Assembly (NCBI GenBank): GCA_020024515.1
Contig: JAHHTR010000004.1
Location: 1-39,700, forward strand
From: Angelakisella sp.
GTDB taxonomy: Bacteria > Bacillota > Clostridia > Oscillospirales > Ruminococcaceae
Reading direction: 5' to 3'
DNA: 39,700 nucleotides
Shown here: positions 17,879 to 26,631 of the stretch, in pieces
Position numbering within the stretch: the first letter of the stretch is position 1
Layout of the letters: each line of letters opens with the position of its first letter
Program-made: the position numbers and the translations under genes
Notes under the pieces: model-generated
Database searches by the model: none
Seen by the model: the letters and a program-made list of their open reading frames with translations, nothing else
Told to the model about the DNA's origin: nothing

Positions 17879-18436
17879 TTATTTATCCATATATTCTTTT
17901 GGACTTAGTATGCCAACATATGGTAAATTTCTATATTTTTCATCATAATCAAAACCATAACCTATAACAAAAGCATTTGGAACAGTAAAGCATGTATAAT
18001 CAGGTTTGATATCTACTTCACGTCTTTCCGGTTTATCCAAAAGTGTAGCAATCTTTATGCTATTTGGATTTCTCTCGCTAAGTAGTCCAACCAAATAGCT
18101 AAGAGTCTTACCGCTATCCAAAATATCTTCAACGATTATTATGTCTTTGCCTTCTATATTTGAATCCAAATCTTTTATAATTTTTACTACACCTGATGTT
18201 TTAACACCACTGCCGTAGCTTGACACTGACATAAAATCAATATTTATGGGTAGATCTATTTCACGAATTAGGTCAACCATAAATACGCAAGAACCTTTTA
18301 AAATGCCAATAACTGTTACATTTTCTTTGTCTTTGTAGTCTTCTGTCAGCTTTTTTCCCATTTCTTTTACCGCTGATTTAAGTTCATCTTCGCTTATAAG
18401 CACCTTTTCTATACTCCCACTGTTAAAAAAACCCAT
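17879..18436 (-). CDS. hpt: Hypoxanthine phosphoribosyltransferase
   Basis: This purine-salvage enzyme joins hypoxanthine or guanine to PRPP to make IMP or GMP. The 185-residue protein carries the PRPP-binding signature VEDILDSGKTL in the middle, GILKGSCVFMVDL earlier, and VIGYGFDYDEKYRNLPYVG near the end, the usual hypoxanthine-site region. GGAGG precedes the ATG. It starts 4 nt after the tilS stop and is followed by ftsH. The order tilS-hpt-ftsH is conserved across Firmicutes, which strongly supports the assignment. Confidence 0.96.
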   Translation of the reverse strand: MGFFNSGSIEKVLISEDELKSAVKEMGKKLTEDYKDKENVTVIGILKGSCVFMVDLIREIDLPINIDFMSVSSYGSGVKTSGVVKIIKDLDSNIEGKDIIIVEDILDSGKTLSYLVGLLSERNPNSIKIATLLDKPERREVDIKPDYTCFTVPNAFVIGYGFDYDEKYRNLPYVGILSPKEYMDK

Positions 18437-18440
18437 TTTT

Positions 18441-19844
18441 TTATTCCTCCAAAACTTTTATTAAATATATATTTTTTTTAACGTAATTATTAACCGTTTT
18501 TTCATTAACTCCAAATTTTTCTGCCCAAAGAATATTGTTGTCAATATCTTTTATTACAAACATTTTTGAAATATGAAAATCAGAAAAACCTTTTGTTCCC
18601 AATCTATACAAATAGGTAAGTTTATGTTCTCTGCCTTGTCTGTAAATTTCATCTTTATCAGAAACTTGCTCTATAAACAAAGATGTTATCATTCTATCAC
18701 ATTTTATATAATTAGTTAAGTCTTTATTGTGAATTTTTTTATTATTTTCTTTACAAATCTCTCCTAAATTTGAAATTTTTATAAATTTTGAATCTAATAT
18801 ATTATATTTCACTTCTTCATTAACTTTCGGTAAGATAATTTCTTGCTTAAAATGTTGATATGGCTCTTTTATTTTTTTTATATACACATATTTGGCATCT
18901 ATTTTTATTGTATATTTTTTTGATAATTGTAAAGTACCATTTCCATCAATAAACATCTTATGCAAAAGTCCAAGTTTTTTTTCGCTTACTTCTATCCCTA
19001 TATTGTCTGCTATTTGCTTTATAATCTCAAAGTTTATGCAATCATAATTATCTATTAAAGCTTTTCTGTTATAACATATATCTGTGTTATTTGTATTTTC
19101 CGCAATCATAGAATTTTCAAGAGTTTTTCTTGCCAATTCTTCCACCATTTTATATTGACTGTATAGCTGTGTGGACATTCTGTTTACTGTATTTAATAAA
19201 TTCCCATTTATCTTCATAAGTTCCGGAATTACATTCAGCCTTATTTTGTTGCGATTATATATATCTTCAAAATTTGTTTTATCCGTACAATAATTATAAC
19301 CATTATTTACAACAAAATCTTCTATTATATCTCGGCTGCAATCACGCAGCGGGCGTATAATATTTTCACGTTTATATGGTATTCCGCATAATCCTTTTGT
19401 TGCTGTACCCCTTGTCATATTAAAAATTACTGTCTCAATTGAATCATTTAAATTATGTGCTGTTGCTATTTTATCATTACCACCACAATGAGCTTTAAAA
19501 AAATCATATCTTTTCTTGCGTGAATATTCCTCTATACCTATATGATTTTCCTGAGCCTCAATATCTGCTGAAAATCTAAGAACATCACAAGCGACACCAA
19601 GCTTTTCACACAAATTTAAAACAAACTTTTCATCATTATCACTGTCTTCTCCACGCAAACAATGGTTTATATGACACACTGTAAGTTGCAAATTATATTT
19701 TTTCTTAATATTACACAAAAAGAGAAGTAACGCAACCGAATCCGCTCCACCGGATACACCTACAACTATATGGTCATTTTTTTGTATCATATCATAGTCA
19801 ATAATTGTCTTTGTTGCTATTTTAATCAGTTCACTTTCATACAT
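18441..19844 (-). CDS. tilS: tRNA(Ile)-lysidine synthase TilS
   Basis: TilS adds lysine to the wobble cytidine of the CAU-anticodon tRNA(Ile), changing both its amino-acid identity and its reading from AUG to AUA. The N-terminal PP-loop ATPase motif SGGADSVALL lies near residue 30. CHINHCLRGEDSDNDE and TAHNLNDSIETV follow, then IRPLRD and NYCTDKTNFEDIYNRN, all typical of TilS. The 467-residue length includes the C-terminal domains. Lys and Asn are very frequent, as expected from the base composition. It lies 20 nt after dnaB. Confidence 0.95.
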   Translation of the reverse strand: MYESELIKIATKTIIDYDMIQKNDHIVVGVSGGADSVALLLFLCNIKKKYNLQLTVCHINHCLRGEDSDNDEKFVLNLCEKLGVACDVLRFSADIEAQENHIGIEEYSRKKRYDFFKAHCGGNDKIATAHNLNDSIETVIFNMTRGTATKGLCGIPYKRENIIRPLRDCSRDIIEDFVVNNGYNYCTDKTNFEDIYNRNKIRLNVIPELMKINGNLLNTVNRMSTQLYSQYKMVEELARKTLENSMIAENTNNTDICYNRKALIDNYDCINFEIIKQIADNIGIEVSEKKLGLLHKMFIDGNGTLQLSKKYTIKIDAKYVYIKKIKEPYQHFKQEIILPKVNEEVKYNILDSKFIKISNLGEICKENNKKIHNKDLTNYIKCDRMITSLFIEQVSDKDEIYRQGREHKLTYLYRLGTKGFSDFHISKMFVIKDIDNNILWAEKFGVNEKTVNNYVKKNIYLIKVLEE

Positions 19845-19864
19845 TTTTATAAAAATCCTTATAT

Positions 19865-21214
19865 CTAATTTCTATATTCAATACTGCTAAACCTTGTATA
19901 TTGACCGTCCCAGTACAAATCAATCGTACCTGTTGAACCATGTCTGTTTTTTGCCACTATACATTTTGCAGTTGTTTGGTCATCTGCCTCATCATTATAG
20001 TAACCCTCTCTATACAAAAACATTACTATGTCGGCATCTTGCTCTATTGATCCAGACTCACGCAAGTCTGAAAGCATAGGTTTGTGGTCTGTTCTGCTCT
20101 CTGTTCCGCGGGATAACTGCGAAAGGGTGATAACGGGAATATTAAGTTCCTTAGCCATAATTTTTAGGTTTCGTGTAATTTCAGATACCTCTTGAACACG
20201 GTTATTGCTGTTCTTACCGGTCGACATTAGCTGTAAATAGTCAATAACAACCAAATCTATATTTTTTAATCGTCTGAGTTTTGCCTTCATATCCGCAACT
20301 GTCACACCTGCGGTATCATCAATATATATATTGGTCTGCGCAAGTGAAGCTGTCGCATTACTTATGCTTGTCCAATCATCATCATTCAGTGAACCTATCT
20401 TTATTTTTTGACTTTCAACCAGTGCTTCTGATGATAAAAGACGTTGTGCAAGCTGTTCTCTACCCATTTCGAGCGAAAATATCGCCACTGTCTTTTTCCC
20501 ACGTATACCAACATTTGCCGCAATATTAAGTGCAAAAGCTGTCTTTCCCATACCAGGACGTGCCGCTATAAGTAACAGGTCACTTTTATTAAGACCGGTA
20601 ATATAGTTATCGAGTGCCGAGTATCCTGTTGAAATACCCAAATAGTCATTTCGTTTTTCGCCACTCAATTTTTGCAAATGGTCATAGGTTTCAATCAAAA
20701 CATCTTTAATCGGAACAAGAGTATTGTCTGATTTACCCTCACGAATATCATATATTTTTTGCTCTGCCAAATTCATCAGTGCCGTTGCATCTGCACTGCT
20801 ATCCATTGCATTTGTAACAATTTCTTTTGATATATCAATCAGTGAACGCAAAATATATTTTTGCTTTATAATTTCAATGTATGATTCTACATTTGATACA
20901 GATGGCAATATTTCTGCAAGTGAATATATATATACCCTTGCTTGCTGTGGTGTATCAAAAATACCGAGATTTTTTACGTTTTCCAAAATAGTAACGATAT
21001 CAATACCATTACCACTTGTAAACATTTCTATAAGTACACTATAAATAAGCCTGTTATTTTTTTGATAAAAATACTCAGGCTTAACTTTATTCATTATTTC
21101 TGTTAGCAAATCTGGTTTTAATATGGCCGCTCCAAGTATGGATTGTTCTGCTTCCAAACTATAAGGCATATTTACCGAAAACATATCTGTGGAAAAATTT
21201 TGGTTTTCTTCCAT
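19865..21214 (-). CDS. dnaB: Replicative DNA helicase DnaB
   Basis: The ring helicase that unwinds DNA at the replication fork. The N-terminal domain has AEQSILGAAIL; the RecA-like C-terminal domain has Walker A ARPGMGKTAFALN near residue 220, DLVVIDYLQLM, LKIMAKELNIPVITLSQLSR, and DLRESGSIEQDADIV. The 449-residue length is normal and no intein is present. GAGGAG lies upstream of the ATG, 9 nt after rplI. The gdpP-rplI-dnaB order is a known Firmicute arrangement. Confidence 0.97.
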   Translation of the reverse strand: MEENQNFSTDMFSVNMPYSLEAEQSILGAAILKPDLLTEIMNKVKPEYFYQKNNRLIYSVLIEMFTSGNGIDIVTILENVKNLGIFDTPQQARVYIYSLAEILPSVSNVESYIEIIKQKYILRSLIDISKEIVTNAMDSSADATALMNLAEQKIYDIREGKSDNTLVPIKDVLIETYDHLQKLSGEKRNDYLGISTGYSALDNYITGLNKSDLLLIAARPGMGKTAFALNIAANVGIRGKKTVAIFSLEMGREQLAQRLLSSEALVESQKIKIGSLNDDDWTSISNATASLAQTNIYIDDTAGVTVADMKAKLRRLKNIDLVVIDYLQLMSTGKNSNNRVQEVSEITRNLKIMAKELNIPVITLSQLSRGTESRTDHKPMLSDLRESGSIEQDADIVMFLYREGYYNDEADDQTTAKCIVAKNRHGSTGTIDLYWDGQYTRFSSIEYRN

Positions 21215-21223
21215 TATAAAAAA

Positions 21224-21670
21224 TTACTCCTCTGTAACCATTACACTAACTTTTGCAACAACGCCAACATGGAATTTTACCTCTGCTGTAAATGTTCCGA
21301 AAGCTTTAATGTCAGAAGATAGACTTACTTTTCTCTTATCAACTTCTACCGACAATTGTTTTGTTATATTTTCCGCAACTTCTTTTGATGTAACAGAACC
21401 GAATAGCTTTCCGCCATTGCCTGCTTTTGCTATAATTTTTACTGTCTTTCCGTCAATTTTTGCTGAGTTTTCTTTTGCAATTCTCAGTTCTTCTGCTGCT
21501 TTGTGTGCAATAGATTCATCACGATTTTTCATCTCTGTAAGTGTTTGATTATTTGCTTCTACAGCTAGTTTTTTCTTTATCAAAAAGTTGTTTGCATATC
21601 CGTCAGATACATTTATAAGTTCACCTTTTTTTCCTGAACCTTTAACATCTTGTAATAATATAACTTTCAT
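21224..21670 (-). CDS. rplI: Ribosomal protein bL9
   Basis: A 148-residue large-subunit protein that extends from the L1 stalk base and helps maintain reading frame. The N-terminal domain MKVILLQDVKGSGKKGELI with DGYANNFLI is diagnostic. A long helix follows, and the C-terminal domain has GKLFGSVTSKE. It lies between gdpP and dnaB in one direction. Confidence 0.98.
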   Translation of the reverse strand: MKVILLQDVKGSGKKGELINVSDGYANNFLIKKKLAVEANNQTLTEMKNRDESIAHKAAEELRIAKENSAKIDGKTVKIIAKAGNGGKLFGSVTSKEVAENITKQLSVEVDKRKVSLSSDIKAFGTFTAEVKFHVGVVAKVSVMVTEE

Positions 21671-21744
21671 TTCTTTATATCTCCAATCTTTTTACTATTC
21701 ATTCTGTTTATTCTATAAAAATAGATTTTATTGCTTTTAAAAAA

Positions 21745-23727
21745 CTACTTTTCTTCTTGCTTTTCTTTTTCTATACCCATAAAGTAATCTTCTATTGCAA
21801 TAAGTAATTTTTGACGACAATTTTCCATAGATTCATTTTGGAATTGTGCTGCTGCCATTGTTTGATGACCGCCGCCACCTAAACTCTCCATAATTAACTG
21901 TACATTTACTCTGCCCATACTTCTTGCTGAAATAGACGTACCAAAGTCTGTTTCAAACATTACAAATGACGCATCAACATTCGATATTGTCAGTAGTTCA
22001 TCTGCCGCTTGTGAAGCTATTATTCTTATATCTTCGCCGTCCGAAACTCCTTCGCTGCTTGCAATAGCACAGTTATGGTATATTTCTGCCGAAGATACAA
22101 GACGTACACGTTGTTTATAGTCATCAATATTTGATGCAAACAAGTTTCTTACTTCTATTGTATCAGCACCGAGTTTTCTCAAAAAAGCTGCTGCTTCAAA
22201 TGTACGTACACCCGCACGCATAGTAAAGTTCTTTGTATCAAGTGTTATACCCGATAAAAGTGCCTCTGCCTCCAAAATTGATATTTTATCTGGTTTTTTT
22301 GCAAGATACTGCACCAATTCCGTTACCATTTCCGATGCTGATGACGCATTTGGTTCGTGGAAAAATATAATACTGTTGTCTATATGATTTACCATTTTTC
22401 TGTGATGGTCAATAACAATTATATTTTTACATCTATCGTATATCTCCGGACTTTCAAGCAAATCTCGTACATGTGTATCCAAAATTATAAGCAGTGTATC
22501 TTGGTCAACATAATCCTCTGCCTGTTGCGGTGAGATAAATACCTTTGAATAAAATTCATCATTTTGCATTTTATTATAAAGTGAAAGTGCAAGAGACTTA
22601 CTTTTATTAATAACAATATTTATTTGCTTATCTCTGTCACGAAGACCTGCGCACATACCTATTGATGAACCCAAACAGTCCAAATCTGAAAAACGATGTC
22701 CCATAAGTAATATATTGCTGCAATTTTTAAGTGTTTCAGAGATAGCATTGGCAACTATTCTTGTACGTACCTTATTACGTTTTTCAACACCTCTGCTCAA
22801 ACCACCATAAAACTCATAACCGTTTTTCTGCTTCATAGCTACTTGGTCACCGCCTCTGCCCAGCGCCATATCTAGTGCCTGTCTTGCATCTATTTCGGAT
22901 TTATACAAATCCCATTCTGTATTTGCAACACCTATTGACAGTGTCGGTGTCATCTTTTCGCCAACGTCTATGCCACGTACACTATCAAGTATCTTGAATT
23001 TATCTTTTATTATAGAACGCATATATTTTTCTTCTACAACACTGACATATTTATCCTTATCAACCTTTCGCAAAAATGCGTGGTTTTCATCAGCAAATGC
23101 ATCTATTATATGTTCTATATCACCTGTGATTTTTGTACGTTCATTTTCTTTTGCATCAACAAACATCTCACTATAATTATCTATTTGCATTATCATAACA
23201 CTTGGTCTTGTATCAAAATAAAGCTGTGAATATTGTTTTAAATTATGGTCATCGATAAACAATAACTGAAAAGCTTTCTCATTATTATAAACTATCGGTA
23301 TTACAAAAGCTGTATAATTATGTCCGTTAACTGTTACATTATATCCTTCATTATGATTTTCAAATGTATAGTCTATGTTAGGCAACAGTTCAAAAATATT
23401 TGTGTCATCGTCAGCAATATTTGAGGTAAAAAGCTGATTACTCCAAAAAACAAAGCCTGTATTGGATATTATTACCACAGGAAGTGGCATATCCATACCT
23501 TTTTTTTCAAATCTGCTGTTCATCATATTGCGCAGATATTTATAATAATTTTTATTGTCTCTACTGATAAAATAACCCCTAACCAAAGTAGCGGCTACTG
23601 TTATTATCCAAATAATTGACCATAAAACAAAATATTCTTTACTTACAAAATAAGAAGTACAAAAACCTACACCACTCATTATCAACACTATCAAATAAAG
23701 CGGTCTATATAGATTTAGTTTATCCAA
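21745..23727 (-). CDS. gdpP: Cyclic-di-AMP phosphodiesterase GdpP
   Basis: GdpP hydrolyses c-di-AMP and so tunes potassium, osmotic and cell-wall homeostasis. The 660-residue protein has two N-terminal membrane helices (about 10-27 and 31-50), a PAS-like region, and a degenerate GGDEF domain (about 170-300). The catalytic DHH/DHHA1 unit then shows GHRFSDLDCLGSS, VIDHHRKM and, near the end, GGGGHQTMAAAQ. The aspartate and histidine metal ligands are present. The start is TTG at 23727, 9 nt after GGAGG; a nearer ATG is out of frame. It heads the run gdpP-rplI-dnaB-tilS-hpt-ftsH and has a clear promoter at 23816-23844. Confidence 0.95.
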   Translation of the reverse strand: MDKLNLYRPLYLIVLIMSGVGFCTSYFVSKEYFVLWSIIWIITVAATLVRGYFISRDNKNYYKYLRNMMNSRFEKKGMDMPLPVVIISNTGFVFWSNQLFTSNIADDDTNIFELLPNIDYTFENHNEGYNVTVNGHNYTAFVIPIVYNNEKAFQLLFIDDHNLKQYSQLYFDTRPSVMIMQIDNYSEMFVDAKENERTKITGDIEHIIDAFADENHAFLRKVDKDKYVSVVEEKYMRSIIKDKFKILDSVRGIDVGEKMTPTLSIGVANTEWDLYKSEIDARQALDMALGRGGDQVAMKQKNGYEFYGGLSRGVEKRNKVRTRIVANAISETLKNCSNILLMGHRFSDLDCLGSSIGMCAGLRDRDKQINIVINKSKSLALSLYNKMQNDEFYSKVFISPQQAEDYVDQDTLLIILDTHVRDLLESPEIYDRCKNIIVIDHHRKMVNHIDNSIIFFHEPNASSASEMVTELVQYLAKKPDKISILEAEALLSGITLDTKNFTMRAGVRTFEAAAFLRKLGADTIEVRNLFASNIDDYKQRVRLVSSAEIYHNCAIASSEGVSDGEDIRIIASQAADELLTISNVDASFVMFETDFGTSISARSMGRVNVQLIMESLGGGGHQTMAAAQFQNESMENCRQKLLIAIEDYFMGIEKEKQEEK

Positions 23728-23815
23728 CCATTACCCCCTCCTTTTTTAAGAATAATTTATAAAAACTCTCATTTAAAAACACTTATTTATAAATAGAAAT
23801 TATAAAAGTTACTAT

Positions 23816-23844
23816 ATTATATCATACTATTTTGTAAATGAAAA
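23816..23844 (-). promoter_or_regulatory. Extended -10 promoter of the gdpP operon
   Basis: On the minus strand a perfect TATAAT (23816-23821) is preceded by TGA, an extended -10, and lies 17 nt after TTTTCA, a four-of-six -35. It points into gdpP about 90 nt away. Confidence 0.7.
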
Positions 23845-23886
23845 GAGATTTATATACTAAATATTAATAATAAAATTACAAAAAAA

Positions 23887-23923
23887 CAAACAATGATATA
23901 ATTTTATCATTACACATTGTTTG
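23887..23923 (-). terminator. Terminator after folT
   Basis: The stem CAAACAATG/CATTGTTTG contains an inner AATGATA/TATATCATT pairing and is followed on the minus strand by seven T. It lies 16 nt beyond the folT stop and insulates it from the gdpP promoter. Confidence 0.85.
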
Positions 23924-23939
23924 CTTTAATAATACTTAA

Positions 23940-24530
23940 TTATATTTTTATAAGATTTTCTCTTTTTAGAATAGGTGTCAATGCTTTAAAAAATAGATAT
24001 AACAAAAATGTCTCTATTGGCAACATTATTATATTTTTAGGCAAATTGAGTATGGCTATCGTTGTAAAGTCAACATTTGTAATCATTGCACGCCACAAAG
24101 AATTTAAACCTACATGAGCAAGCATATTTACCAAAAGCTTGCAAATAAAAATTCTTGTTACAGATATTTTTGCTCTGTAAAAAAATAACCCATATATAAA
24201 AGAACTTACCGTTGCAGTAATTGTATATCCAAAGAAAAACGGACCTGTCGGAAATAAATGTGCGGCTATCAAATCACTTATCATACCAGCCATACCACCC
24301 AAAACAGGTCCACAAACCATAGAAGTAAGCGCGACCACAAAAAATGAAAGTGATATTCGCTGTCCGTTTATTCCCGGAATTGGAATAAACAAATAGGACA
24401 TTGCAATTTTAAGTGCAATAAACAGTGATGTTATGACAAGCATTTTTGTTTTTTTAAACTCACCGCACGCCTCTTGCCAATACCTTATCGAAAATGGTGT
24501 GTTAAATACGTTGTTTGTTTCATTAATCAC
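23940..24530 (-). CDS. folT: ECF transporter S component for folate (FolT-like)
   Basis: A 196-residue hydrophobic protein with about six membrane segments, which would give folate specificity to an energy-coupling-factor transporter. It would share ATPase and T subunits encoded elsewhere, since none are in the window. Segments such as SLFIALKIAMSYL, a GQRISLSF stretch, GPVLGGMAGMISDLI and PFFFGYTITA are typical of FolT. The start is GTG at 24530, 7-8 nt after AGGAGG. The assignment is greatly strengthened by a tetrahydrofolate riboswitch in its leader. The gene is monocistronic between its own riboswitch and terminator. Confidence 0.9.
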   Translation of the reverse strand: MINETNNVFNTPFSIRYWQEACGEFKKTKMLVITSLFIALKIAMSYLFIPIPGINGQRISLSFFVVALTSMVCGPVLGGMAGMISDLIAAHLFPTGPFFFGYTITATVSSFIYGLFFYRAKISVTRIFICKLLVNMLAHVGLNSLWRAMITNVDFTTIAILNLPKNIIMLPIETFLLYLFFKALTPILKRENLIKI

Positions 24531-24684
24531 AAAAAATCCTCCTTTAATAATAACTTTTCAAAAATAAATGTGTTAAAAGCAAACAACAGATTTTCTCAAC
24601 AGTTATATAACCAAAATCAATATAATTTTGTAGGATTTTTTGCTCTAAAAAAGACATATTAAGACGCAAATCCAATTATTATAT
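24531..24684 (-). other. Leader between THF riboswitch and folT start
   Basis: This holds the expression platform. GTTATATAAT just after the aptamer can pair with the self-complementary GTTATATAAC about 80 nt downstream, a possible alternative fold. No ORF is seen. AGGAGG lies directly in front of the GTG start. Confidence 0.45.
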
Positions 24685-24790
24685 AACAGCGGGATGCGAA
24701 AAATGAACCGCAAATTTTTTTAAAAAATCTTTCGTCCGTTTGACAACTCCCCGTTCAAACAGCACTTAACGCTCATTAATCTACTCTGTT
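24685..24790 (-). promoter_or_regulatory. Tetrahydrofolate (THF, folE-type) riboswitch
   Basis: Reading the minus strand, the leader has the conserved blocks of the THF riboswitch in order: AACAGAGTAG, GAGCGTTAAGTG, a P3 hairpin around GGGGAGTTGTC with flanking GTTTGAAC and CAAAC, GGACGAAAGAT, TTGCGGTTCAT, and GCATCCCGCTGTT. P1 pairs AACAG (24790-24786) with CTGTT (24689-24685). It lies upstream of folT with 154 nt between aptamer and start. No strong intrinsic terminator is seen there, so how it controls expression is unclear. The element probably represses folate uptake when reduced folate is plentiful. Confidence 0.9.
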
Positions 24791-24829
24791 TTTTTACATA
24801 AAATACAATATACAGTATTTTACAAAGTA

Positions 24830-24838
24830 AGTATATCA
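24830..24838 (-). promoter_or_regulatory. Likely extended -10 of the folT promoter
   Basis: The minus strand has TGA followed by TATACT, the same extended -10 style as the gdpP promoter, about 40 nt before the riboswitch P1. The -35 region is only T-rich. Confidence 0.45.
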
Positions 24839-24943
24839 TAACTTTTAAAATTAAAAAATATTAAAATTAGCTAAACCTTTTTTTCATTTTAAATTTTTTT
24901 ATATAAAATGCTATATTTTGGCAAAAATTTATTTTAGCTAATG

Positions 24944-24970
24944 CCACAAAATTACAAATAGAGCATTACT
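24944..24970. repeat. Single arm of the palindromic repeat, copy C
   Basis: The segment with CACAAAATTACAAATAG and then GCATTAC matches the left arm of the repeat at 7741-7767, apart from two inserted A and a few changes. It directly abuts the sulfatase stop codon. No second arm is visible. Confidence 0.4.
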
Positions 24971-26413
24971 TTAACTATTCTTACTTGCAATAAGTCCCAG
25001 TCTCTCAAATTGTTCTTTGGGTGATTCATATTCATTTAATAGATTTTTCAAGAGTTCTATCATTTTATTTTCAACTTCACTGTCTCTTATGGCATTTTCC
25101 TGTTTTGGATCATAATCCATATCAAATAACAATGTCTCTTTTATATACTTATTATTAATTTTATTTTCAGGTATTTTGTAAACAGGAAAATTTGTATATG
25201 ATAAAAATCTTCCGCACTCTATTTTATCTGCATTTTTTACACCTATATACTCACGCATAGTTGTTGGTATTGCCGCATATTGATACAAAGGCTGGTTGTC
25301 ATCTTTTGGTGCTCTTAAATATCTATATCTCGGTGTGGCAACATTTACCGCTCTGCCGAATGCACCATAAAGCACTCCCTCACGATTATTTTCTTTATAC
25401 AGAGATATTCCTTGTACTGTCTTTGGCACATCTATTCCAAAGTACTCCAAAACTGTTGGCATTACATCAATATTTTGTGTAAGCTTATATTTATCTACTC
25501 TGTTTTGTTGCTTTGGATTGTGTACAAGTAACGGTATATGCGCAAGCTCATCATACTGGTGCATATAGTTTTTTGCCAAAAATCCATGCTCTCCAAGTAA
25601 ATGTCCATGATCTGCTGTAAATATTATCAGTGTATCGTCATACATTCCAACTTCTTTGAGCTTTTCAATAAATTTACCAAACCATTTATCAGTCATTGTA
25701 AGAGTACCCGCATATCTGTTTTGTATGTGTTTGTGAGCATCTTCCGGCTCGGATATTGGTGCATATTCAGGCCAGTCATAACGTTTACCCTTATATGTAT
25801 CTCCGTACATTGCAAGATATTCTTCCGGGCAGTCAAAAGGTTCATGAGGATCAAAAACTTCTAGTGTCATAAAGAAATTATCCGCATTTTTATTGTTATC
25901 AAGCCACTCACAAGCACTTTCAAACGTCTTTGGTGTTGGATAAAGAGTTTCATCTTTAAACATTTTTCTGTTTAGTTCATACTGTGGACGCACTCTACCA
26001 TAGTGATCAGGTATTTCTTCTTTAATAACTCTTGATACCCATGGATCGCTCTCCTGTCCACGTTGCATTGACCACGTATCAAACATCTGACAATATCCCT
26101 CTCCGCCGAGTTCCAGATAGTGGTAGTGGTCTGTCTCTATATGTGTATATATTTTATTTTCTTTTAGTGTATTTGGTAAAGTTACATCAAATGGCTCTAT
26201 TCCGCTCCAACCTCTTTCCAAAAAGTTAAGTCTGCCTGTAAACAAATCACGTCTTGCCGGCATACACGGTGTAGAGCCTATAAAATGATTATGGTAAACA
26301 TCACAGTTTTCCGAAAATTCAGTAATATTCGGGGTCATTACCTTTGTTTCTTTATTGTAGCAAGCCATATTGTGTCTGTTTAAACTATCTATTAATACAA
26401 GAATAGCTTTCAT
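24971..26413 (-). CDS. Cys-type sulfatase (alkaline phosphatase superfamily)
   Basis: A 480-residue sulfatase. Cysteine 50 in TPCMPARRDLFTGR fits the C-x-P-x-R motif, whose cysteine must be converted to formylglycine for activity. Metal-site segments are seen at the N-terminus (LIDSLNRHN) and in FTADHGHLLGEHGFLAKN. No signal peptide is present, so the enzyme is probably cytosolic and acts on imported sulfated compounds or on related phospho-substrates. The start is ATG at 26413, with AGGA about 9 nt upstream; an ORF extension further upstream has no ribosome site. No sugar transporter or glycosidase is adjacent. No clear full-length maturase is in the window. Confidence 0.88.
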   Translation of the reverse strand: MKAILVLIDSLNRHNMACYNKETKVMTPNITEFSENCDVYHNHFIGSTPCMPARRDLFTGRLNFLERGWSGIEPFDVTLPNTLKENKIYTHIETDHYHYLELGGEGYCQMFDTWSMQRGQESDPWVSRVIKEEIPDHYGRVRPQYELNRKMFKDETLYPTPKTFESACEWLDNNKNADNFFMTLEVFDPHEPFDCPEEYLAMYGDTYKGKRYDWPEYAPISEPEDAHKHIQNRYAGTLTMTDKWFGKFIEKLKEVGMYDDTLIIFTADHGHLLGEHGFLAKNYMHQYDELAHIPLLVHNPKQQNRVDKYKLTQNIDVMPTVLEYFGIDVPKTVQGISLYKENNREGVLYGAFGRAVNVATPRYRYLRAPKDDNQPLYQYAAIPTTMREYIGVKNADKIECGRFLSYTNFPVYKIPENKINNKYIKETLLFDMDYDPKQENAIRDSEVENKMIELLKNLLNEYESPKEQFERLGLIASKNS

Positions 26414-26576
26414 TTCTCTTTTATCCTCCTCAGTAAAATTTAGCACATAAAACAACAAATGTTTGATACATATTTGTAAAATTAAGAATACCGAGTAATA
26501 TTATATCATACTATTAAAAAAAATCCATTCACATATATACAAAAAAACTTGTATAAATATATTAAATAATACAAAA

Positions 26577-26617
26577 AAAGATTTTCACCTTATTAAAATA
26601 ATAAAGAAAAAATCTTT
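26577..26617 (-). terminator. Terminator after rtcB
   Basis: The stem AAAGATTTT/AAAATCTTT is followed by a run of seven T on the minus strand, 15 nt past the rtcB stop. The gap to the sulfatase start is otherwise plain AT-rich DNA. Confidence 0.75.
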
Positions 26618-26631
26618 GCTTTACCAAAATT

